From positions 2,852,001 to 2,916,000 of the forward strand of contig JACGCM010002784.1 in the NCBI GenBank assembly GCA_014058105.1: a stretch of DNA of 64,000 bases, written 5' to 3'. Within the stretch, counting starts at the first letter, position 1. Each line of letters starts with the position of its first letter. Origin of the DNA: Kingdonia uniflora. Taxonomy: Eukaryota > Streptophyta > Magnoliopsida > Ranunculales > Circaeasteraceae. Below the pieces are notes generated by a model that ran no database searches, was not told the origin of the DNA, and saw only the letters and a list, made by a program, of their open reading frames with translations. This document shows positions 10,452-20,227 of the stretch, in pieces. The translations under genes were made by a program, and so were the position numbers.

Positions 10452-11660
10452 GGAAATGATTAAAACAACCAACAAGAAGAAGTCAGTATACATGAGAATC
10501 TTGTTCTTGGTGGAACATCTAATACTCATCAACCTACCAAGGTCTAGAACACAAGATAAAGTTTTTTTCCTTTTTGTATAAAGCATCTTTTAATTATGAA
10601 TATAACTACATTGATTAATTCTTTTTATACATGAAGGACTTCGTCGATTTATTGAACGGACAATTCTCCGGTGTAAATGGTCCAAATCAAGTGATGTGTT
10701 CATTGCCTGATATGATTGCTCCACCGGGATCAATTGGCGGTTTTGGTTATCCTAGACATCAATGGCATATGACTCATATCACCAACCTAGTTTCTAGGGC
10801 TATGCACCACATTTCCCAAGTGGTTACTTAACACATGTAAGAAACTTTTATCAAGATGACGCTACTTCATCATTTTATCTAATTTGACATGTATTTTCTG
10901 TTTAACCTATATTATTTTATTATGTAGAAATCTAGGGAGGAAATTTGTGCACCATATCATGTTCCAACACCAAGAGGCTATAATCCATTCTTTCAACGGT
11001 CTTACACAAATATTTATCTACAAGTAATGAACTCTTACCATTTTTATTTATTTTATTTTATCTTTTACTACTAAATAGATTGTGTCATATTCTTTTTAAG
11101 TTTAATTATTTTACACTTTTAATAGGCTTTAACTGGTTACTGGTTTTAGGAAATGCAACTGGGTCCATCAGTTCAAAGTTGGGTGAATCTCAGTCATCCC
11201 AGGTAACAGTCGATTCTTAATATTTTGTAATATTTGTATTAGTCTATATTGTATTTTTTTTTTACTTTAAATATACTTTATCTTCTTACAAATTTTAACA
11301 AATGCTACTAGGTCCATAAGTTCAATGTTGAGTGAATCTCAATCATCACAGATAAGAGTTGATTCTTTAAACTTTGTAATATTTATCTTAGTCTAGATTG
11401 TTTTATACTTTAATAGGTTCCAATTGCATATAGCTTTTAGCAAATGCTCCGTCTATCAGCTCAATGATGGGCAAATCTCAATCATCACAGGTAAGAGTTA
11501 ATTCTTAATACTCTATAATTTATGCCTCAAATTGTAAGAATAATTAAAATTAATACAACTTTATATAGGTCTTGGATGGATATGTTCAAGAGCTTTGCAG
11601 AAAAAAGTTGGATTTTACTTGATGCTCGTGATCCATTAAGTATTTCATGTTCATTGGGAG
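10452..11660 (+). pseudogene. Exon-like tail downstream of the inserted block
   Basis: Several short frames bounded by splice-like signals. One at 10452-10545 echoes the FRS tail. One at 10631-10831 carries MKDFVDLLNGQFSGVNGP and GFGYPRHQWHMTH. One at about 10927-11024 gives EEICAPYHVPTPRGYNPFF, then three near-identical mini-exons follow (see 11110-11520), and a last one at about 11570-11620 (VLDGYVQELCRKKLDF). They could be 3' exons of the FAR1/MULE gene or another gene; no family is recognised. Confidence 0.35.
11110..11520 (+). repeat. Three tandem copies of a mini-exon plus flanking intron
   Basis: Units starting near 11152, 11300 and 11442 share AAATGC-x-(A/C)CT-x-GGTCCAT-x-AGTTCAA and GAATCTCA(A/G)TCATC(A/C)CAG, followed by GTAAC, ATAAG and GTAAG respectively and then AGT-x-GATTCTTAA-like intron sequence. 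The period is about 142-148 bases. The middle copy has lost the GT of its donor site. This is an exon-plus-intron tandem triplication. Confidence 0.7.
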
Positions 11661-12017
11661 CCAATTAATAAGGGGATGAGGGGATACAAAAAGATTCAAA
11701 GATTTATGTTTTGCTAGAATTTGAAGCCTAGCCAGTATCATTCTCAATTATGATTTCCTTTAGTATCATTTTTTATGATTTAAATGTTTGATCAGCATTG
11801 TTGGGTACTTTGATTATCATGGTGGCGATTAACTTGGATAAAGATTGAATAACATTGATTTTTTTGAATAGTTTAGGTTCTCTTGATTTTTATGAAGTCC
11901 TGAAATGTTATTAGATATGAATAATGATCCATTTTTATGAAGTCTTGGCATGCTTTTATTTCTTCAATTCATAGGCATGCTTGCTGGGTGATGTGATTTC
12001 CTATTGTAAATCAGTAT

Positions 12018-12394
12018 GTGATGTGTTTAGTTTTTTCAACCTTAGTTAGAGATTCAAAACAAGAAGAAATTGTCGAAACTAGTAGGTTTTCCACTGTGTT
12101 CATAATGGCCACCGCGGCTGGAGCCTATGTTGTTTTTGAAAGTGTTGCACCAGCATTCAAAGAAGTGTCTCCAAGACTAAAAGTGGCGATTTTGGTGTTG
12201 ATGATGAGAAGGGTGGAGGTGAAAAGGAAAGAGCGGAAATGGTTAAAAATAAAGAGGTAAATGCTGAAACTGTGACAAAGGAGGGGGATGCTCAGAATAT
12301 GACAAAAGAGGGAAACGATAGCAAGGTGCTAATGGTTAAAGAGGAGAGTGAAGAAAAGGCGGCGAAGGTCCGGGCCGGTGATGAGCATGGTATG
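12018..12394 (+). pseudogene. Lys/Glu-rich ORF fragment interrupted by a copia insertion
   Basis: An open stretch with MATAAGAYVVFESVAPAF, followed one frame over by a low-complexity acidic/basic segment (DDEKGGGEKERAEMVKNKE, KEESEEKAAKVRAGDEHG). It runs into the copia target site at 12390. The other side of the target continues at 17531 in a frame starting MKELLLSVDF. Removing the element leaves GATGAGCATGGTATGAAAGAG, where GGTATGA could also be a splice donor. I do not recognise the family. It may be a degraded host exon. Confidence 0.3.
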
Positions 12395-12645
12395 TGTTAG
12401 GATTATAAATCTTGCTTGCTTTATTCTTCTCTTTATGAGAGCTTATATAGAGTTTACAAGGAGCTGCTACAAGAGCTATTAAGTAGTTGTTATAAGGTTA
12501 TTTAGGAGTTGTTACAACATTAACTAAGTGTTGTTATACAGCAGTAACTAAGTGGTCAATTATAGCCATAAGTAGGAGCTATTATGTAGCAATAACTAGG
12601 AGCTGTTACAACAATAATTAAGGAATGTTACTAGTGGCTTTAACA
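12395..12645 (-). repeat. 3' LTR of the copia element
   Basis: Starts TGTTAGGATT and ends GGCTTTAACA on the plus strand; aligned end to end with 17275-17525. It is followed on the plus strand by CTCCCCCTCAAA, the polypurine tract of the minus-strand element. Confidence 0.95.
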
Positions 12646-12657
12646 CTCCCCCTCAAA
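12646..12657 (-). other. Polypurine tract of the copia element
   Basis: Minus-strand TTTGAGGGGGAG lies directly against the 3' LTR and would prime plus-strand DNA synthesis. Confidence 0.8.
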
Positions 12658-14437
12658 CTTGGCGGTTATAAGCAGACAAGTTTGGAACGTAGCCATTGGA
12701 AGCGTTGTTTATGAAGACCTTTAGTTAGAAGATCAACTGTTTGGTCGATAAAAGGAACAAACTACACCCGATGACTTCCAGAAGCAACCTATCCCCGAAC
12801 AAAATGATAGTCCAACTCTATGTGTTTTGTTCGTGCATGAAAGACGGGATTAGAGGCCATATATGTGGTACTAAGGTTGTCACAATACATAGTGATAGGT
12901 ACCCAAATGGGTTTATGTAACTCCCAGAGCAAGTAAGAAATCCAAATAGACTCGGCACATGAAAGAGCAAGAGATGATACTCAGCTTCAACACTAGAGCG
13001 AGACACAGTTGGTTGCTTCTTAGTACTCCATGAGATAAGATGAGAACCCAAAAATGTTAGATACCAAGACGTGAAGCATCTAGTATCAGGACAACCTGCC
13101 CAATCAGCATCAGAGAAAATAACAAGAGCTTATGGACCAGGGGATGGTCTGAAGGCAATTCCAAACTCAATCAAACCTTTCAGGTAGCGCAAGATGCATT
13201 TAACAACAATTAAATGAGGAATACGTGGAGCACTAATAAACTGAGCCACATGCTGAACTGCATAGGCTATATCTGGTCGAGTAAGAGTAAGATACTGCAA
13301 GGGGCCAATGAGATGTCGGTATTCAGTCGCGTCAGACAACAAATCACCCTCAAGAGATGAAAGTTGTGACTTAGCTGCAAGAGGAGTGGAACATGGTTTG
13401 CACTCTAGCATATTACTATGCTGAAGAAGATCAACTGTGTACTTGGTCTGAGATAGATGCAGCCCAAGTTAAAGAGAAGTAACCTCTAGACCAAGAAAAT
13501 AGTACAGTTGTCCCAAGTCCTTGATCTCAAACTCCTTCCCTAACAAAGAAGTAAAAGACCCTATAAAATAAGGATCATTCCCGGTAAGAATGATATCATC
13601 AACATATAATAGAAGAACCATAATTTGAGAACCGTGCCGATAAATAAATAATGAATGGTCTGCACTACTCTGAATAAAGCCATATCGGAGAATAAAAGAG
13701 CTGAAACGAGTAAACTAGGCTCGGGGAGCTTGTTTCAATCCGTAAATAGCTTTTTGAAGCCGACAAACATGATGAGGTTGTTGTGGATCAATAAACCCTG
13801 ATGGTTGAGACATATACACCTCTTCTTTCAAGAATCCATGTAAAAATGCATTCTTGACGTCTAGCTGATGGAAAACCCATCCACTATTTACAGCCACACT
13901 CAGCGCAGTTCGGATAGTAGTGGGTTTAACCACAGGGCTAAAAGTATCATCATAATCGACGCCAGCTTTTTGATGAAAGCCTTTGGCAACCACTCGTGCC
14001 TTGTATCTCTCAATACTGCCATCAAACTTGCGTTTGATCTTGAACACCCATTTACAACCAACGGTGCTCTGAGATGGGGAAGCTGGAACAAAAGACCAAG
14101 TTTGGTTCTTAAGAAGAGCATTGAACTCTTCTGTCATAGCCTGATGCCACTATGGATCACGGACAGCTTGGGTATAACAAGTGGGTTCAGGCATTGGAGC
14201 AGCAAGCTCAGCTGCTAAAGCCTTCGGAAGAGGGTATCGCACTGTACCATCTGTACGAAGCACCAGACAATGAATATCATCACGCAATTGGGTTGTCATT
14301 GAATATTGTGAGGTAGGAACAACTGAAGCTAAAGGGCCAGAAGGTACGTTAGATGTTGGGACATCTATATTGTTAGATGGAGTATTCTCTAGTGGAGGTG
14401 ATGCAGCAGGAGGCAATACTGTCAGGCGCTGAATAGA
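12658..14437 (-). pseudogene. Copia reverse transcriptase and RNase H region
   Basis: The reverse transcriptase begins near 14137 with [18 protein letters not shown], then [33 protein letters not shown] and [12 protein letters not shown]. The catalytic LLYVDDIILTG lies near 13590-13630 and YFLGLEV follows. RNase H is seen as [11 protein letters not shown] and then [18 protein letters not shown] at about 12990-13040. The linker before RT (14150-14416) is Pro/Ser-rich, as is usual between copia integrase and RT. At least five in-frame stops or frameshifts make it inactive. Confidence 0.9.
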
Positions 14438-15535
14438 ACGTTGATATGTCTGTCCATAAAATAGAAAGGAGCGATCAAGTAGAATATGAGTATACGGAAT
14501 AGAATTTGGCCGAGCTTAATATGGTTGTGGTGCATCTGGAAGTGTTGGATCCGATTGTGCTAGATCTGGTTATGCTTGATCTGGCTGAGGAATCGTAGAC
14601 GGAACTATAACTGGCTGAGTTGGTAAGGTAACAACTGGAACAAACTCCATCTCCACATACTGAGAATTTGTAGGTGCCAAAGAAGGTTGCGACGACTGAG
14701 CAAAAGGAAATTACAGCTCATCAAATCTCACATGATTTGAAATATAAACCCAACGATTAGTTGGATCAAGACACCTGTACCCCTTATGTTGTGAATTGTA
14801 CCCTAAAAAAACACACTCAACAAATCGTGACATTAGCTTATTAGAAACTTAATCCCCTAAATGCGGGTAGCATGCACAACCAAAGGTGCGGAGGTCTAAG
14901 TAAGTAGGTGACCGGCCAAATAAATGAGAAAAGGGGGAAGCCCAATGAAGAAGTGGGGCGGAGAGGCGGTTAATGAGATAAACTGTGGTAGACACTGCTT
15001 CAACCCATAAATTAAGAGGAGTATGAGAAGTAGCCATCAAAGTGCGGGCCATGTCTGTAATATGTCGATTCTTACGCTCAGCAAGATCGTTTTGTTGAGG
15101 AATGTGAGGACAATACATACGATGATGAATGCCTAGATCACGACAAAGGGATAAAAATTGGTGGTTTGTATATTCAGTTCCACCGTCACTTTGGAAAATT
15201 TTAACTGAACTACTGAAAATATTCTTAACAGTCGCTAAAAACATTTGAAAGTGAGTAAAAACTTCTTACTTATGTTTCATAGGAAAGAGCCATGTATAAC
15301 AAGAGTAATCATCGGTGAATATAACATAATAGCAAAAACCATAAACAGAAGTAACCGGGAACATCCACACATCAGAATGCACAAGATAAAAAGGGATAGT
15401 AGCATGAATTTCATGAGTTATAAAAGGAAGGTGTGTAGATTTACCCAACGCACACCCTTTACAAAAATCATGTGTGAGGTGAAAATTTATACTTAACATT
15501 TTATTTGAGCGTAAAAAAAGATAAAACTTTGGCAT
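14438..15535 (-). pseudogene. Copia integrase region
   Basis: The integrase N-terminal zinc module ends in CKGCALGKSTHLPF. The catalytic core shows LVHSDVW, VIFTDDYS-x-YTWLFPMK, IFQSDGGTEYTN and later PQQNDLAERKNRHI. The D, D and E of the D,D35E triad are present (HSDVW, QSDGG, DLAERK). GCACYPHLGD and a degenerate C-terminal stretch follow. In-frame stops separate the pieces. Confidence 0.9.
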
Positions 15536-15974
15536 TGGGATGCCTCAATCGGTTATGCCACAACTGAGATGAAAAGGCTGATGGTGCTGGAGGAGGTAAA
15601 TATAGTGAAAGTGGATATAACCCGTCCCTACATTGGCCTTGAAATAATAGAACACTCGAATGTAAGTCAGAAATATTAAAACTATACGGATCAAATGAAA
15701 CTTGAACAGAGTTATCTGCAGTGAACTTAGCAACTGATAATAATGTTTTACGCATGGAAGGAACATAGTAAACGTTATTTAACTGAAACTTATTAGACCC
15801 TAGAGTGATAGGAATGCTACCCGTTTGGGATATGTCAAGCTTGTCACCATTGCCAAGTAAAATAGAGAAATTACCAGTATGGGGTACGCAATTTTGTAAA
15901 GCATCTGCATTACCCATCATATGATGAGTGGCACCAGTATCTGGGTACCAAGTATGATCAGTTGGTTGCGGCAT
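15501..15974 (-). pseudogene. Copia protease and GAG-pre-integrase region
   Basis: The aspartic protease motif WYPDTGATHHMMGN and LLGNGDKLDISQTG, followed by LWHNRLRHPNAKVLS (the GAG_pre-integrs H-x-R-L-x-H element). This is one of the longest uninterrupted frames of the element (157 residues). Confidence 0.9.
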
Positions 15975-17054
15975 TTAAAAACCTACAAAAGTAGTTTTAA
16001 GAGTGTCCGAGTATTGCGAAGAATAGCCAGAAAAAAGATGATCAATCCCACCAGATGTCTGGAAAGAAGAACTCCCTAAAATACCCATGTTGGCTTGATT
16101 GTAGTTCCAATTGCCATTGTTCCTGTAATTATGACCACGATTCCAGTTGTTGTTATTCCCATTATTCCATTTTCTGCGATTCCAGTGGTTGTTGTGACCA
16201 TTGTTGAACTGACTATTATTCCAATTGCCATTGTTCCTACTCCTCATCCGGTTCCGGTTCTTATTATTTTGATTGTTTCCTTGATTGGTCCTATTCTGCT
16301 GGTTTCCTGGATTTGGATGTTCTTGTGGGCGATTCTGGGCTACTAGGAGAGCTATCTGAGTGACTAGAGCTGCAGCTGATGAAGAAATTTAACTTTCAAA
16401 AGAGAGCAAACGAGCTCGCAAGTCTGGAAAAGTAGGCAAATGTGGGAAGTTGAGTAGGGCAGTGACAATCATAGAATAATCAGGTCTAAGTCCTCGGAGA
16501 ACCAAAGAAACCAAGTCCATATTGGACATTGGTTCACCGATCGAAGCCAACGAGTTAGCCATTCGTTTGGCTTATTGTAGATAATCAAAAATAGGTTTTG
16601 ATCCCTTTGTGATGGAAAGGAGCTGAAATCGAATGTTTATAGAATTAGCCAAAGACTGCTAAGAAAAATGGCGCCTAAGGCAATCCTAAGTGTCATGTGA
16701 GGTAGAGGTACCCACAACCATTCCAAGAATAGATTCAGACAGCGTTGCAGTGAGGTAGCTAACAATAAGTTGATCTGTACGATACCATGGGAGAAATGCA
16801 TGGTTAACTTGTGCAGGTTGATCACCCTCTGTGGGAAGCATCTGACTAGGAGCCAGATAAGTACCTTCAACGTATTTCATAAAATCATGCCCATGGAGAA
16901 AAGGCTCCATCTATCGCTTCCATAGCAAATAATTGGTCTCCGTCAAATTTAAAAAGCGCGAGACATTAGGACCTGAAAGGGATATCATAGGCCCTACAGA
17001 AAATGAAGAAGTGGCAGTGGCGTTGCTGGATTCGGTAGCCATAGTAGTTGACAT
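15975..17054 (-). pseudogene. Copia Gag with an Asn/Trp-rich tail
   Basis: The likely start codon is at 17054 (MSTTMATES). The UBN2-type Gag core is visible: NYLLWKR, MEPFLHGHDFMKYVEGTY, PWYRTDQLIVSYL and TFPDLRARLLSFES. It ends in a low-complexity stretch, 15975-16247, built of N-N-x-N-W-N-R repeats, which replaces or obscures the usual CCHC zinc knuckle. Stops occur at WKR*ME (CAG to TAG type) and elsewhere. Confidence 0.85.
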
Positions 17055-17260
17055 GGTTGATATTGACCAAACTGAAGATTATAGAATAGCAAGGGGCTTG
17101 TCTGCTGGATTGAAATTAACAACTATATATCACGTACCGGAGAATGGTCTCGACGACGGAAGCAATAATGCTATTTAGAGTAAACTGTAGTGGTGGTGGT
17201 TGTTAGTGCAAGATAGACTAAATACTAGGTAAGAATGAAGAAGAAAAGTAGGATCGTTAG

Positions 17261-17274
17261 ACCCTCTGATACCA
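17261..17274 (-). other. Primer binding site (initiator Met tRNA)
   Basis: Minus-strand TGGTATCAGAGGGT directly follows the 5' LTR and is the standard copia primer site complementary to initiator methionine tRNA. Confidence 0.9.
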
Positions 17275-17525
17275 TGTAAGGATTAGAAATATTGCTTGTT
17301 TTATTCTTCTCTCTATGAGGGTTTATATAGAGTTTACAAAGAGCTGTTACAAGAGCCATTAAGTGGTTGTTACAAGATTAATTAGAAGTTGTTACAACAT
17401 TAATTAAGTGTTGTTATACAGCAGTAACTAAGTGATCAATTATAGCCATAAGTAGGAGCTGTTATGCAGCAATAACTAGGAGCTGTTACAGCAGTAATTA
17501 AGGGTTGTTACTAGTGGCTTTAACA
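17275..17525 (-). repeat. 5' LTR of the copia element
   Basis: Plus-strand TGTAAGGATT...GGCTTTAACA, followed by target duplication GTATG. It contains TTTATATAGAG about 50 bases in, but in this orientation no promoter can be assigned with certainty. Confidence 0.95.
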
Positions 17526-17726
17526 GTATGAAAGAGCTACTGCTTAGTGTAGATTTTTGTTTATATTTTGGGGTTTATGCATGCAGAGCTACGCTAAGCA
17601 CAGTTTACTTAATCAACTTGGGGCGTATTTCTAAGTCTCGTGGCAATTGTGCTTCCTTTCTACTTGCAATCTCTTTTGGTTGTAGATCATTTGTTTTGTT
17701 AAAGGAAAATTTGCAGCAAGAAAAAG

Positions 17727-17830
17727 GAGAGAGAGAGAGAGAGAGACATTTTCAATGAGAGAGAGGAAGGGAGAAGAGTTTTCGGTGGAAGAGAGGAGAG
17801 AGAGAGAGGAAGAGAGAGATTATATAAAAT
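17727..17830. repeat. GA-rich microsatellite
   Basis: Runs of GAGAGAGAGA interrupted by AAGG units over about 100 bases. Confidence 0.9.
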
Positions 17831-19740
17831 ATTTTAGAATTTAAATAAGCTATTTTATTTATTAACTCTATTAATTATCTAATGAGAGAGAGGGTTGTGA
17901 CAACCCTCCCTTAAGGTAGGTTGGCAAATTTGGGCTCCTCTTTGTTTCTTTCTTCTGAAACCCTGAGATTTTTATTTATTTTTATCTCTGACTAAACTTG
18001 TGCAACTTAAGGTTATGTTTATGAAATGAGGTTTCCATTGGTTTTTTACTTTGGTGCAACAAGAGGTTATATAGCTATCCACTTTCTAACAGACTAGTTG
18101 TTGTTACATGCTAAAACAGACCTTACGTAACGTAAGATGTTAAACATATTCTTGGTATCGATGTTTAAGTTTATACCATTTTCATTGTAGATACTAAGTA
18201 TCGTGTTCCCAATATTTTATAAAGTGGAAAACTTAACTCGAAAGATATCACAAATTCAAAGAGAAATATATAGAGTAAGAAACCGTGGGAGCAAATTTGA
18301 GAGTAAAAGGGAAGGTAGAGAGATCTTGGGGTAAAGGGTAAAAGGGTCAGGCAATTGGTCTGTTAGAAGCAGTTGGACAATTTAAACCTGTCCAAGTAAT
18401 CAATTTCCTAAGCCCAATTAAGTATGAACCAGGTGTTAGTTAGTTAGTTAAGTTAGTATGAGACCGATGAAGTTAGAACCACCTTACAAGAATCCGTTTA
18501 CGATTTCAACGTGGCAGCTGGAGAATAGATGTGGAGTTGCAGTAAAGTATAGTCAGAGAAACAAAGAGAGTGAAAGAATGTTAGGGTTTCTGAAGTGATG
18601 ATTTTTTTGTTGAAGAACGAAGAAGAACAAGGGTTTGAGTATTTTCACATACTCCTAAAGGATTTCTCGGAGAAGATCTCCTGCGACTCATTAACTTCGA
18701 AGACAAAGAGACCTGCAAAGGGGTTCAAGATCTACAAAAACTCATGAGTTCCAAAGAACTTCAAGAAGAGTTTGACGAACTCCATGTGAATTCAAGATCT
18801 CCTTAAGCTGATTAATGGCGATGGAAATGGGAAACAAAAAGAGGAGGAGATAACCAAAGCTATATAGATCATCAAAGAGGAGGTAGAGATAACCAAAAGT
18901 TTCTTAGTTTTTTTAACTTAAAAACAGTAAATACCATACTAACTTAAATGTCTTTTAGAGATAAGTTCTTAAAGATATTTTTAAAAGAGTCCGTTGACAG
19001 TAGTCTTTTACTTGCTTTTGGTTAATCTAGATGCAGTAACTTGCCATTCTTTACATCTTCACAATCCAGCGCTTTACATTTTGATGAAATAAGGATACTG
19101 GTATCCTGATAATGATCGTGGGACTCTGAATAATAACTTTCGTTCGACTTGAGTAGGAGAAAAATTTTGATTCATAAAAGTATAGTATTACTGAAGTTAA
19201 TTAAGGCTAATCATATATCTCAGCGTATATTAATAATCACAACAGGAATGAATGATGATAAAAATATTAAAGAATAGAAGATGGTCTTGTACGATTTCAC
19301 CTGTACTTAACAATGACTGAAGAAATTTATACCACAATGATTTTACCTACAATCCTAGTAATAATAATAAACTCTTTCCGGGATCATTAATAGTACATCT
19401 GAAAATGCACTACTGCTAATATCAGAATATATTTACAGAATTAATAGTACATCTGTAAATGCACTACTGCTAATATCAGAATATATTTACAGAACAATAA
19501 TGTGCGTGTGACAATTGGTAGACATGATCATCCATCGCGAAATTGTAGTTTCTAGTATTGCGCCGAACAATATCAATTATCACAAGTAAAAAAAATGCAA
19601 AAATATTAACCGTTATTAACTCAAGGGAATTCGAATATAAATATGAAAAAACCCTCCACATATAGAAACTGTGGCCATCTTCCTCAATTGGAAAAATAAA
19701 TAATATAATACCTCAAACATCATACAAGAAAAAGGAAACG
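17831..19740. other. Intergenic stretch with no recognisable gene
   Basis: AT-rich. Open frames are short and unrecognised. A 54-bp perfect-register tandem duplication lies at 19387-19494. Nothing else stands out. Confidence 0.6.
19387..19494. repeat. 54-bp tandem duplication
   Basis: The copies TTAATAGTACATCTG...ATATATTTACAGAA at 19387-19440 and 19441-19494 are identical except for one A/T change. Confidence 0.95.
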
Positions 19741-19764
19741 AATTCGGACCAGGCCATTTTACTT

Positions 19765-19823
19765 TTTATTGGTTAACCTATACACGAGGAGATCATTATC
19801 CCGAAACCATTTAACCTTTTATT
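19765..19823 (-). terminator. Candidate COX10 polyadenylation signals
   Basis: AATAAA on the minus strand occurs at 19818-19823 and again at 19765-19770, about 60 and 110 bases after the COX10 stop. Both lie within a direct duplication (CTTTTTATTGGTTA...GAGATCATTAT.CCGA). Confidence 0.35.
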
Positions 19824-19880
19824 GGTTACCTTTATAGATAAATCTTATACACAAGGAGATCATTATTCCGATATACATAC

Positions 19881-20227
19881 TTATAAATCAGAAGCGTATA
19901 CAGGAACTGGCAAAAACGGAAATGGGGCAACAGAAGCATATGCAACAGGCGGGGCCCTTGGCTTCATACGTTCACTCTTGCGTTCCTTCAAGCTTTCAAT
20001 TTCCATGATGTTATCAAGACTTGTTTCCGTCAGAAGTTGTTCGTCGTTATCAGTGATACGATGAAAAAGAAGTCCAGACATAAATACAGGAAGATAAAGA
20101 AGGCTAGCGTGAAACATCCTTCGGGCATTTTTAGTGGTACGATCTCGATAAAATGATACTGCCCCAGCGGTCATAGCAAGAGTTAGTAGTGAGGACTCTA
20201 GGCAGAACCACCCAGAAGTAACACCCC
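19881..20227 (-). CDS. COX10: COX10 exon 7 (last)
   Basis: Acceptor GTGCAG|GGGGTG, completing the Trp codon split across intron 6. Encodes [35 protein letters not shown] and the C-terminal [17 protein letters not shown], then TAA. It is separated from exon 6 by a 7.1-kb intron full of repeats. Confidence 0.95.

Larger units (their letters stand above)
12395..17525 (-). mobile_element. Full-length decayed Ty1/copia retrotransposon
   Basis: Two 251-bp LTRs, a perfect 5-bp target duplication (GTATG at 12390-12394 and 17526-17530), an initiator-Met-tRNA primer site and a polypurine tract delimit a 5.1-kb element. All domains of copia Gag-Pol are present on the minus strand in the copia order (Gag, protease, integrase, reverse transcriptase, RNase H). 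The frame is broken by many stops, largely transition-type. By eye the LTRs differ at about 23 of 251 positions, so the insertion is not recent. The short LTRs and compact pol suggest the Ale/Retrofit group, but this is tentative. Confidence 0.95.

Noticed and set aside
16095..16346. Plus-strand Val/Ile/Pro-rich frame that looks like a membrane protein
   Set aside because: It is the exact antisense of the Asn/Trp-rich tail of the copia Gag; the hydrophobic repeats are the complement of AAC/AAT codons.
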